Shown: positions 26,394 through 34,077 of the stretch, piece after piece | Numbering within the stretch: the first letter of the stretch is position 1 | Layout of the letters: each line of letters begins with the position of its first letter | Source: JANPLD01 sp964445765 | GTDB lineage: Bacteria; Pseudomonadota; Alphaproteobacteria; Rickettsiales; UBA8987 | Direction of reading: 5' to 3' | Length of the DNA: 64,000 nucleotides | Assembly: GCA_964445765.1 (NCBI GenBank) | Contig: CAYULD010000003.1 | Location: 186,001 to 250,000 of the forward strand | The notes under the pieces: model-generated | What the model saw: only the letters and a program-made list of their open reading frames with translations | Databases searched by the model: none | Told to the model about the DNA's origin: nothing | Made by a program: the position numbers and the translations under genes

Positions 26394-26729
26394 ACAATTC
26401 TAATTGTTATTTTTACTATTACTTGAAAGTAATAGCAGTTAGCAAATTTATGCCATTTGTGTCATTACCTGAATTTCTTAAGCAAGAAGAAATTCTAAGG
26501 TAATCCATATAAAATTATTCAGAAGAATAATTTTATAATTATTATCATTCTGACCCTAGAACGAAGCAAGGGGGAAGAATCTAAAAGCTAATTTAGATCT
26601 TTCGCTTCGCTCAAGATGACATTAGTTTTATTTTGGATACCCCTATAATTTTTTATTACTTAAAAAATTCGGGGTATGACAACTAAACCCTAAACCCCAA
26701 GCCCTAAAAACCCATCTTAAGTTACAACT
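26394..26729. repeat. Gap filled by mosaic palindromic repeats
   Basis: The 336-bp gap upstream of the pseudouridine synthase holds at least three repeat units. The first (about 26459-26537) is a hairpin starting GTCATTACCTGAATTTCTT with complement AAGAAATTCTAAGGTAAT, then a TATAAAATTATTC hairpin. The second (26545-26621) has the form TCATTCTGACCCTAGAACG...CGCTTCGCTCAAGATGAC. The third (about 26633-26680) is GGATACCCCTATAATTTTTT...GGGGTATGAC. A C-rich run of CCCTAAA-like motifs follows (26686-26711). Relatives lie near 45223, 48169, 50671 and 58780. I see no gene here. Confidence 0.75.
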
Positions 26730-27815
26730 CTAAAAACCACTCCTAAATGCTTGAATTATAGAATTTTTTAAGAATAAATCTGCAAGAACGCACGCCATCA
26801 TAGCTTCGCCAACTGGCACAGCTCTTATACCAACGCAAGGGTCGTGCCTGCCTTTAGTTATAACTTCTATTTCTTCATTATTTTTGTTAATGCTTTGCAT
26901 TGGTGAAAGAATAGAGCTAGTTGGTTTTACGGCAAATCTAACAACAACATCTTGCCCAGAGGAAATACCCCCCAAACTACCCCCAGCATTATTTGAAAGA
27001 AATTCCGGCTTGCCCTCATTATTTATACGAATTTTATCACCATTCTCTTCGCCTCTAATTGCAGCGGATTGAAAGCCTAAGCCAATTTCAACACCTTTAA
27101 CGGCGTTTATACTCATCATTGCTTTTGCAAGTTCAGAATCTAATTTGCCATAGATTGGCTCACCCAAACCCACTGGAACATTCATTGCAACTATTTCTAA
27201 AACTGCACCAACTGAAGAGCCCTCCTTGCGGATTTTAGCAAGATATTCTGCCATTATTTCAGCAGAATTTTTATCAGGGCAGAAAAAAGGATTATTTCTA
27301 GTTTCATTCCAATCCCAGTTTTTTCTATCAATTTTTATCTCACCCATTTGCACTAAAGCGCCTTTAATTTTGATTTTTTCTCCCAAAATTTTGCGTGCTA
27401 TAGCACCTGCGGCAACACGCATTGCAGTTTCCCTTGCGGAAGATCTTCCACCCCCTCTATAATCACGAATGCCGTATTTTTCTTGATAGGTATAATCAGC
27501 ATGGCCGGGGCGAAATTGATCAGCAATATTGCCATAATCTTTACTTCTTTGATCTTGATTGTAGATAATTAGAGAGATAGGGCAACCAGTAGTTTTGCCT
27601 TCAAAAACACCAGATAAAATTTCCACTTTATCTTCCTCATTTCTTTGAGTGGTAAATTTGCTTTGACCGGGTTTTCTCTCATCTAGAAAAGGTTGAATAT
27701 CTAATTCAGAAAGTGGTATAAGAGGTGGGCAACCATCAACCACGCAACCAATTGCTTTGCCGTGGCTTTCACCCCAAGTTGTTACTCTAAAAATATCACC
27801 GAAACTATTTGTCAT
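26730..27815 (-). CDS. aroC: Chorismate synthase
   Basis: The 361-residue FMN-dependent enzyme makes chorismate from EPSP at the end of the shikimate pathway. Signatures are FRVTTWGESHGKAIGCVVDGCPP at the N-terminus (read as FRVTTWGESHG then KAIGCVVDG), FRPGHADYTYQEKYG, RGGGRSSARETAMRVAAGA, and GRHDPCVGIRAVPV near the C-terminus. Length and motifs are normal. It lies 47 bp downstream of the start-proximal end of the permease unit, on the same strand. Confidence 0.97.
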   Translation of the reverse strand: MTNSFGDIFRVTTWGESHGKAIGCVVDGCPPLIPLSELDIQPFLDERKPGQSKFTTQRNEEDKVEILSGVFEGKTTGCPISLIIYNQDQRSKDYGNIADQFRPGHADYTYQEKYGIRDYRGGGRSSARETAMRVAAGAIARKILGEKIKIKGALVQMGEIKIDRKNWDWNETRNNPFFCPDKNSAEIMAEYLAKIRKEGSSVGAVLEIVAMNVPVGLGEPIYGKLDSELAKAMMSINAVKGVEIGLGFQSAAIRGEENGDKIRINNEGKPEFLSNNAGGSLGGISSGQDVVVRFAVKPTSSILSPMQSINKNNEEIEVITKGRHDPCVGIRAVPVGEAMMACVLADLFLKNSIIQAFRSGF

Positions 27816-27862
27816 TTTATAATTGTTAGTGGTTGTTTGTTATAATGTACCTCTATTTATAA

Positions 27863-29308
27863 TCATTTAGCTATAACCCTTAATTTGCTATTAAATTGTC
27901 CGTATAATAAATATATTAAAATTCCAGCAATGAAATAGATTTTTAGGGTAACGAAAACTTCCCAGCCGATGCCATAAATTAAATAAGCACAAGCCAAAGC
28001 CCCAGCGATTGGAACATATGGCACAAGCGGACATTTGAAACCCCTTTTTATCTCAGGTGCAATTTTTCTAAGCACGATAACTGAAATACAAACTATAGCG
28101 AAGGCGAATAAAGTTCCCATACTTACTAAATCACCAAGCGTTGTAAGCGGCGTTAGACCAGCCCCTAAAGCAACTAGTAAACCAACAAGAATAGTATTTA
28201 TATAAGGTGTTTTGAAAGTTGAATGAATTTTTGAGAAAGCATTTGGTAATAATCCATCATTTGAAACCATATAGAAAACTCTGGTTTGCCCATATACTTG
28301 CGTTAGCATTACAGAGCTTAAGCCCATCAACGCACCAATTTTAACCAAAAATGCAAGCCAAGGTAAGTTCATTTTATCAACCGCAACTGCGATGGGGTCA
28401 GGCACATTGAGATCTTTATAATTAGCAACACCAGTTAAAACCAACGAAACTAAAATATATAAAATAGTGCAAATTATTAGTGAACCTAAAATTCCAATCG
28501 GAACATTTTTTTTAGGGTTAATAGTTTCCTGAGAGGCAGTTGCAACCGTTTCAAAGCCAATATAAGCGAAAAAGATAACACCAGCGGCTTTCAAAATTCC
28601 ATCATAGCCATATTTATTTCCCCCTTCATTTTCAGGAATGAAAGGCTGCCAATTTGTGCTATCAATATAAAAAATTCCAAAAGCAATAAAGCATAAAATT
28701 ACGCCCACTTTAATGTAAACAATAATATTATTTGCGGTTGCGGATTCTCTAACGCCTCTAACCAATAAAGCAGTTACAGCAATTATTGCAAGAAAGGCAG
28801 GAAGGTTAAATATTCCTTTTATAACTTCACCATTTTCTAGGGTAATTTGTGAGCCATAAGCCATTGCATATTCTGGCGGAATTATAATGCCAAAATCTTT
28901 TAGAAAGCTAACTAAATAGCCACTCCAGCCAACTGCAACAGTTGCTGCTGAAAGCCCAAATTCAAGTAATAACAACCAAGCCATACACCAAGCGGTAAAT
29001 TCCCCCATTGTGGCATATGCATAAGTATATGCACTGCCAGCAACTGGAAGTGTTGAGGCAAGCTCTGCATAACAAAAGGCGGCAAGCCCACAAGCTATAC
29101 CTGCAATTATAAATGATAATACTATAGCAGGGCCTGCATAAATTGCGGCGGCCTCACCAGTTAAAACAAATATACCAGCGCCGATAATTGCTCCAACGCC
29201 AAGCATTGTAAGGCTATAGCCATTTAATGTTCTAACTAATGTTTTAGATTCTGACTCTTCAATTATTTTAGAGATAGGCTTTTTGGCAAAATATTTTTTA
29301 ATGTTCAT
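27863..29308 (-). CDS. APC-family amino acid permease (cationic amino acid transporter-like)
   Basis: The 481-residue membrane protein has about 12 helices. The substrate-site helix 1 carries GVGAIIGAGIFVLTG, helix 2 is rich in Gly and Ala, and CYAELASTLPVAGSAYTYAY follows, which together mark APC transporters of the CAT/YfnA type. FFAYIGFETVATASQETINPKKNVP in the middle (read as FFAYIGFETVATASQE, NPKKNVP) is also characteristic. It imports or exchanges amino acids; specificity cannot be read reliably. It is divergent from the DevC-like operon across a 155-bp AT-rich gap. Confidence 0.88.
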   Translation of the reverse strand: MNIKKYFAKKPISKIIEESESKTLVRTLNGYSLTMLGVGAIIGAGIFVLTGEAAAIYAGPAIVLSFIIAGIACGLAAFCYAELASTLPVAGSAYTYAYATMGEFTAWCMAWLLLLEFGLSAATVAVGWSGYLVSFLKDFGIIIPPEYAMAYGSQITLENGEVIKGIFNLPAFLAIIAVTALLVRGVRESATANNIIVYIKVGVILCFIAFGIFYIDSTNWQPFIPENEGGNKYGYDGILKAAGVIFFAYIGFETVATASQETINPKKNVPIGILGSLIICTILYILVSLVLTGVANYKDLNVPDPIAVAVDKMNLPWLAFLVKIGALMGLSSVMLTQVYGQTRVFYMVSNDGLLPNAFSKIHSTFKTPYINTILVGLLVALGAGLTPLTTLGDLVSMGTLFAFAIVCISVIVLRKIAPEIKRGFKCPLVPYVPIAGALACAYLIYGIGWEVFVTLKIYFIAGILIYLLYGQFNSKLRVIAK

Positions 29309-29463
29309 AAATGAAAAAATTTATTACATAGATTTAATACTATAAGAGAAATTCTTAATCTCAACTTGTCAATTAAACTTTGTGAATAATAATTAAATTT
29401 TTTTCTTTTCAGAGTAACTTAAAGCACTATTAATTTTGATACTAAATTTTTTAATTTAAGCTG

Positions 29464-30612
29464 ATGAATTATATAGCAATAAGAATGTTGATGGGTGATA
29501 CCGCCAAATATATTGGTATTATTTTTGGCATCACTTTTGCGGCCTTAATTATGACGCAACAGCCCTCAATTTTCGTTGGTTTAATGACAAGAACTTATAG
29601 CTTTATCTCTGATACTTCTTACCCAGATTTATGGGTTACTGATCCAAAAGTTAGATATGTTGATGATATAAAACCAATGCAAGATACAAAACTTTTAAGA
29701 GTGCGTGGGGTTGAGGGTATAAAATGGGCAGTGCCTTTATATAAGGGGATGTTAAAGGTTAAAATTGCTGATGGTTCATTTCAAAATTCTATAATCATTG
29801 GTTTAGATGATGCAACTTTAATTGGTGCACCTGCTGAAATTATAAAAGGTAATCTTGCGGATTTAAGAAAGGCAGATGCAGTAATTATCAATAATGAAGG
29901 TGCTGAAAAACTTGGCAAAAAAAATAAAGATGGCAAATTAATTCCAGCAGATGTTGGTGATGTTTTAGAAATTAATGATAAAAGAGCCGTAATAGTTGGT
30001 ATTGCAAAAACTATAAGGCCATTTCAATCTCAGCCAATGGTTTATACAACTTATTCAAGGGCAACTATTTTTGCTCCTGCAGAGCGTTTGAAGATGTCAT
30101 TTATAATTGCTGGAATAAAAAAGGGTTCGGATATTAAAAAAATAAAAGCTCATATTCAAAATAATGTTGGTTTAAGGGCTTTTACCTCTCAAGAATTTAA
30201 GGATTTAACTTTTGATTATTTTATGAAAAATACTGGTATTCCTATAAATTTTGGAATTGCAGTATTGCTTGGTTTTTTGGTTGGAACAGCAATAGCAGGG
30301 CAGATGTTTTATAATTTTACTAATGATAATATCAAGCAATTTGGGGCGTTAAAAGCAATGGGAACTTCAAATATGCAATTAGTTAAGATGATAATTTTAC
30401 AGGCAAGCCTTGCTGGCGTTACTGGCTGGGGTATTGGTGTTGGCTTGGCAAGCCTTTTTGGCTATTTAATGACAGGCAGTGTGCTTGCTTTTAAGATGAT
30501 TTGGCAAGTTCCAGCTCTAAGTGCAACTGGTGTGGTGATTATTGTTATAGTCGCTTCTTTAATTAGTATGATAAAAGTTATTAGGCTAGAACCAGCAATA
30601 GTTTTTAAGTAA
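29464..30612 (+). CDS. DevC-like ABC transporter permease (FtsX/MacB superfamily)
   Basis: The 382-residue protein has one N-terminal membrane helix (about 15-32), a long periplasmic domain (about 40-255) and three C-terminal helices. GAVLK-like coupling appears as FGALKAMGTSNMQLVKMII. This is the MacB/FtsX plan found in the cyanobacterial DevBCA exporter and related systems. It overlaps the ATPase by one base (TAATG). With the ATPase, the HlyD-like adaptor and the NodT-like channel it forms a complete tripartite exporter; the substrate is unknown. Confidence 0.85.
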   Translation: MNYIAIRMLMGDTAKYIGIIFGITFAALIMTQQPSIFVGLMTRTYSFISDTSYPDLWVTDPKVRYVDDIKPMQDTKLLRVRGVEGIKWAVPLYKGMLKVKIADGSFQNSIIIGLDDATLIGAPAEIIKGNLADLRKADAVIINNEGAEKLGKKNKDGKLIPADVGDVLEINDKRAVIVGIAKTIRPFQSQPMVYTTYSRATIFAPAERLKMSFIIAGIKKGSDIKKIKAHIQNNVGLRAFTSQEFKDLTFDYFMKNTGIPINFGIAVLLGFLVGTAIAGQMFYNFTNDNIKQFGALKAMGTSNMQLVKMIILQASLAGVTGWGIGVGLASLFGYLMTGSVLAFKMIWQVPALSATGVVIIVIVASLISMIKVIRLEPAIVFK

Positions 30613-31298
30613 TGAATGAAATTGTAATAAATTGCATTGATGTAAAAAAAGTTTATGGCAAAGATGCCAAAAACCCTGTTATTGCACTTTCAGGAATTAA
30701 TTTGGAAGTTTATAAGGGTGAACTTTTTATGCTCGTTGGCCCTTCTGGCTGTGGTAAAACAACTCTCATTTCTGTAATTGCGGGGATATTAAATGCATCT
30801 TCTGGTAAATGTGAAGTCTTATCAAAAAATCTTGCAAATTTATCTCAAAAAGAATTAATTTCTTTTCGTGCAAAAAATATTGGTTTTGTATTTCAATCAT
30901 TTAATCTATTGCCTGCTTTAACCTCCGCTGAAAATGTTGCTATACCACTTCTAATTAACGGAATGCCAAGAATTGAAGCAGTTGAAAAAGCCAAAGAAAT
31001 ATTAAAGCAAGTTGGTTTAAGTGGTAAAGAAAACAGTTTGCCTTCACAATTATCTGGGGGGCAACAACAGCGTGTTGCAATCGCAAGGGCTTTAGTTCAT
31101 AACCCTAAAATTATTGTATGTGATGAGCCAACTAGTGCGCTTGATAATGTTACTGGGCAAAAAGTAATAGAGCTTATGCAAGAAATTTGCAAAAAATATG
31201 GTAACACAATGCTTATAGTTACTCACGATAATCGTATTTACAAATATGCTGATAGAATTGCTCATATGGATGATGGCAAAATTATTAGTATAGAATGA
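30612..31298 (+). CDS. DevA/LolD-like ABC transporter ATPase
   Basis: The 228-residue ATPase has Walker A GPSGCGKTT, the Q-loop FVFQSFNLLPALTSAENV, signature LSGGQQQR, Walker B IIVCDEPTSALD and the switch His in VTHDNRIYKYADRI. The FNLLPALT segment is typical of MacB/LolD/DevA partners of FtsX-like permeases. It follows the permease with a one-base overlap, and the adaptor gene begins 35 bp later, so the three are one operon. Confidence 0.93.
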   Translation: MNEIVINCIDVKKVYGKDAKNPVIALSGINLEVYKGELFMLVGPSGCGKTTLISVIAGILNASSGKCEVLSKNLANLSQKELISFRAKNIGFVFQSFNLLPALTSAENVAIPLLINGMPRIEAVEKAKEILKQVGLSGKENSLPSQLSGGQQQRVAIARALVHNPKIIVCDEPTSALDNVTGQKVIELMQEICKKYGNTMLIVTHDNRIYKYADRIAHMDDGKIISIE

Positions 31299-31333
31299 AT
31301 AAATTAAATTATTAATTTTAAGATTTTATTTTT

Positions 31334-32182
31334 ATGGATTTAAGATGGTCTTTTCCTTTGGTTAGTGTGGTTGGAATATTATTTATGATATTCTATGTAA
31401 CTTCCGCTAATACAACCTCTATGGTTGCTGAGCCTTTTGTTATGCCTTCAGTTGTGCCGTTTGAATCATATATTGCTGGCTCTGGAATTACTGAGCCTAA
31501 TAGTGAAGTTATATCACTCGGCACAAACAGAGCAGGGGTGATAAAATCAGTTAATGCTTCCATTGGGCAAAGGGTTAGTAAGGGTGAAATTTTATTTGTA
31601 ATTGAAAACTCAGAAGCAGAAGCAAATCTTGAGCAAGCAAAAGTTGAGCTTAAAATTGCCCAAGATAATTATAATGTTATCGCTGCTATAAAAGATAAAA
31701 GAGCCGTTAGCCTTGAAGAAAGAAACCTTAGAACTAATAATCTAGATTTAGCTAGAGCAAAATTAAAATCAGCAGAAATCAATCTTGAGCTTTATAATAT
31801 CAGATCACCAATTGATGGTGTAGTGTTAACTTCAAACGCTAGGGCTGGGGAATTTGCACCCGCTGGAATAGTTAGTGAGCCTATTATGCGTTTAGGCAAT
31901 ATTTCGCCAATGTATATTAGGGTTGATATTGATGAAAATGATGCTTGGCGTTTTAGAGAAAATTCTCAAGCAATCGCTTATGTAAGGGGCAATAATGATA
32001 TAAAAGCGGATTTACAATTTGTAAGAATTGAGCCTTTTGTTCGCCCTAAAAAATCATTAACAGGTGATAGTGTTGAAAGGGTGGATACAAGGGTTTTACA
32101 AGTTATTTATAAATTTGAGCCTAAAGAAAAACCAATATTTGCCGGTCAACAAATGGATATTTATATTGAAGATTTTAATTAA
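31334..32182 (+). CDS. HlyD/MFP-family membrane-fusion protein of the ABC exporter
   Basis: The 282-residue adaptor has one N-terminal membrane anchor (about 5-24) and the biotinyl-lipoyl halves SLGTNRAGVIKSVNASIGQ and YNIRSPIDGVVLTSNARAGE. Between them lies a coiled-coil hairpin (about 90-150, ANLEQAKVELKIAQDNY and LARAKLKSAEINL), and a beta-barrel domain follows. It would link the DevC/DevA-like complex to the outer-membrane channel. The following channel gene is separated by 393 bp of repeats, an insertion-enlarged gap within the presumed operon. Confidence 0.9.
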   Translation: MDLRWSFPLVSVVGILFMIFYVTSANTTSMVAEPFVMPSVVPFESYIAGSGITEPNSEVISLGTNRAGVIKSVNASIGQRVSKGEILFVIENSEAEANLEQAKVELKIAQDNYNVIAAIKDKRAVSLEERNLRTNNLDLARAKLKSAEINLELYNIRSPIDGVVLTSNARAGEFAPAGIVSEPIMRLGNISPMYIRVDIDENDAWRFRENSQAIAYVRGNNDIKADLQFVRIEPFVRPKKSLTGDSVERVDTRVLQVIYKFEPKEKPIFAGQQMDIYIEDFN

Positions 32183-32330
32183 AAATCTTCTGCTATAGTG
32201 TTTCAAAAATTTAAGAATATTTCCCCTCGCCCTTTCTTAAAGGGGTGAAAGATAAATTCTTTCACGGTTGCTTAATCTTACTTTCAAAGAAAGTTAGATT
32301 AAGCTGGGTGAGGGTTTATATTAAAATAAG
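32183..32330. repeat. C/G-rich palindromic repeat in the efflux operon
   Basis: From about 32224 (CCCTCGCCCTTTCTTAAAGG) to 32315 (GGGTGAGGGT) the sequence forms a long stem with nested hairpins (TTTCTTAAAGGGGTGAAAG, and CTTAATCTTACTTTC pairing with GAAAGTTAGATTAAG). Similar CCCTC..GGGTGAGGG units occur at 32512-32555, 34032-34065 and 60701-60800. It lies between the adaptor gene and MITE copy C. Confidence 0.65.
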
Positions 32331-32494
32331 GGGAGTGTTCACTATACATAGATGGATCTGTCATTACCCGAATTTTTATAAAGATATCAATCTTTATAAA
32401 AATTATAGGGTAATCCAAATCAATAGGTTAATGGATCGCCCTATAGTTGCTACGCAACTCGGGCGATGACAATCTATACATAGTGAACACTCCC
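32331..32494 (+). mobile_element. MITE-like palindromic element, copy C
   Basis: This 164-bp copy has ends GGGAGTGTTCACTATACATA and TATACATAGTGAACACTCCC. Both internal hairpins are intact (second loop reads TAC instead of TTC). The flanks AAAATAAG (left) and ATAATAAG (right) match at 7 of 8 bases, consistent with an 8-bp target duplication. It separates the adaptor and channel genes of the efflux operon, so it may alter cotranscription. Confidence 0.87.
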
Positions 32495-32511
32495 ATAATA
32501 AGTTTCATTAC

Positions 32512-32555
32512 CTCTTCCTACCCTCTCCCACTGGGGGAGGGTAGGGTGAGGGCAA
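32512..32555. repeat. CCCTCTCCC/GGGAGGG hairpin repeat
   Basis: TACCCTCTCCCACTGGGGGA then GGGTAGGGTGAGGGCAA forms a short GC-rich hairpin 21 bp before the channel gene start. The same unit appears at 34032-34065 and 60765-60800, so it is a dispersed repeat and not a specific terminator. Confidence 0.6.
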
Positions 32556-32575
32556 AATCTTAATAATAAAACATA

Positions 32576-33952
32576 ATGTTAAAAATTTTATATATATCAC
32601 TAATTATTTCTTTATCTGCTTGCTCGCTATATTCTGAAAAGAAAGCACCGCTTGCAGATTATGAAAAATGGGCGGAGGCGGAAATCAACGCAAAGGGCAG
32701 GGCAGATGTTGAATGGTGGAATAATTATAATGATAAAACCCTCAAAAAATTAATTGAAAAAGCAAAAGAAAATAATTTTGATATTAAAATTGCAAAAACC
32801 AGAATTTTACAGTCTCGTGCTAATGCTAATAAAGTTGTTGGTGATAATCTGCCTAATATTGAACTAATAAATAATGCAAATAGAAGGAAGGATTCCACAA
32901 CCCTTGCAGATAGGCCTATTTTAAGAAAGTTCAGTAATAATTATCGCTCTGAATTAGATGCCACTTGGGAAATAGATATATTCGGCATTGAGCCAGCCAT
33001 TAGAGCTTCAGAAGCTGATATTGCAAAGAATAAAGAAAATCTAAGTGCAATTCAAATTGCTTTATATGGTGATATAGCAAATAATTATTTTGATTATCGT
33101 AAATTTGAAAAGCAAATTGAAACTGAAAATAAAAAGCTCGCTGAGCTTAATAAAAAACTCTCACTTTTGCTTGATTTAGAAAGGGCTGGAAAAGTTGATG
33201 CTTCACAAATTGAAGATGCAAAAATAAAAGTTGCAGATACAAAAACTAATTTAACCAACCTAAATAACAGCCTTAAACAACAGCAATTTATTATAGAAAA
33301 TTTAGTTGGGGTTAAGCCTAATAATTTGCAAAAATTACTTGCTGAAAAGCAAAATAATATTGAAATTTCTCCAAAGATTATTGTTTCTGCACCTTCTGAA
33401 ATTTTAGCAAATCGCCCTGATGTTAGGCTTGCCGAGAGGGATTTAGCCTATAGCAACGCCCTTAAAGATATTGCTATTACTGATTTATTTCCAAGAATTT
33501 CAATAGGTGGTGTGCTTGGTTATGAATCTGGCAGGGAATCACTTTTAATTGATCCCAAAAGTGAAGTTTTTAGATTATCAGGCGGTTTAATTGCACCTAT
33601 ATTTAATTATAATCTTATCCGATCAAATATTATGGAAACTGATGCAAAAGCAAATGAAGCCCTTATAAATTATGAAAAAACTCTCAATAATGCAATTATA
33701 GATGTGGAGGGCGGTTTTGTTGGTTATAAGGCATCACTTGATAATGTGATAAATAATAAATCTGCGTTAAATAGTTCTAAATCAAAAGTAATTATTGAGC
33801 AGGAAAAATTTAATAAAGGTTTTTCATCTTATTTACAATTTGCTGATGCAAAAATTACTGAGTTAGAAAATCAAATAAAACTAGATAATGCAAAATTTGA
33901 AAGCCTAAAACAATCAGTTAAATTATATAAATCACTAGGCGGTGGTTGGTGA
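32576..33952 (+). CDS. NodT/OprM-family outer-membrane efflux lipoprotein
   Basis: The 458-residue protein has a lipoprotein signal with lipobox LSAC (Cys16) and the RND-type outer-membrane factor fold. Two homologous halves of long helices include WWNNYNDKTLKKLIEKA, NFDIKIAKTRILQSRA, ATWEIDIFG, ANRPDVRLAERDL and YEKTLNNAIIDVEGGF. It is the exit channel of a tripartite pump, most likely that of the DevC/DevA/HlyD-like genes just upstream on the same strand, though NodT proteins also pair with RND pumps. Confidence 0.88.
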   Translation: MLKILYISLIISLSACSLYSEKKAPLADYEKWAEAEINAKGRADVEWWNNYNDKTLKKLIEKAKENNFDIKIAKTRILQSRANANKVVGDNLPNIELINNANRRKDSTTLADRPILRKFSNNYRSELDATWEIDIFGIEPAIRASEADIAKNKENLSAIQIALYGDIANNYFDYRKFEKQIETENKKLAELNKKLSLLLDLERAGKVDASQIEDAKIKVADTKTNLTNLNNSLKQQQFIIENLVGVKPNNLQKLLAEKQNNIEISPKIIVSAPSEILANRPDVRLAERDLAYSNALKDIAITDLFPRISIGGVLGYESGRESLLIDPKSEVFRLSGGLIAPIFNYNLIRSNIMETDAKANEALINYEKTLNNAIIDVEGGFVGYKASLDNVINNKSALNSSKSKVIIEQEKFNKGFSSYLQFADAKITELENQIKLDNAKFESLKQSVKLYKSLGGGW

Positions 33953-33956
33953 TGGT

Positions 33957-34066
33957 TGATTGTTGATGGTTGATAGAAGATTATTACTTTTATAACCCTC
34001 CTCCCCCTTTGGGAGAGCCACCCCACCAAAACCCTCTCCCAAAGGGAGAGGGTAGGGTGAGGGCAA
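33957..34066. repeat. Hairpin repeats between convergent genes
   Basis: A TGGTTGAT micro-repeat (33951-33977) is followed by two related GC-rich hairpins. CTCCCCCTTTGGGAGAG starts near 34004, and CCCTCTCCC-AAA-GGGAGAGGG lies at 34032-34052, continued by TAGGGTGAGGGC. They lie between the ends of the channel gene and the helicase gene and could end transcription from either side, but there is no U-run. Confidence 0.6.
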
Positions 34067-34077
34067 AAACTTTACAA

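Noticed and set aside
29366..29394. Promoter for the DevC-like operon (TTGTCA with a TAATAA-like box)
   Set aside because: Spacing is poor (15-16 bp) and the AT-rich gap offers many chance matches, so I did not list it.
32245..32469. 74-codon plus-strand open frame
   Set aside because: It runs across a CCCTC hairpin repeat and MITE copy C; other MITE copies do not keep the frame.
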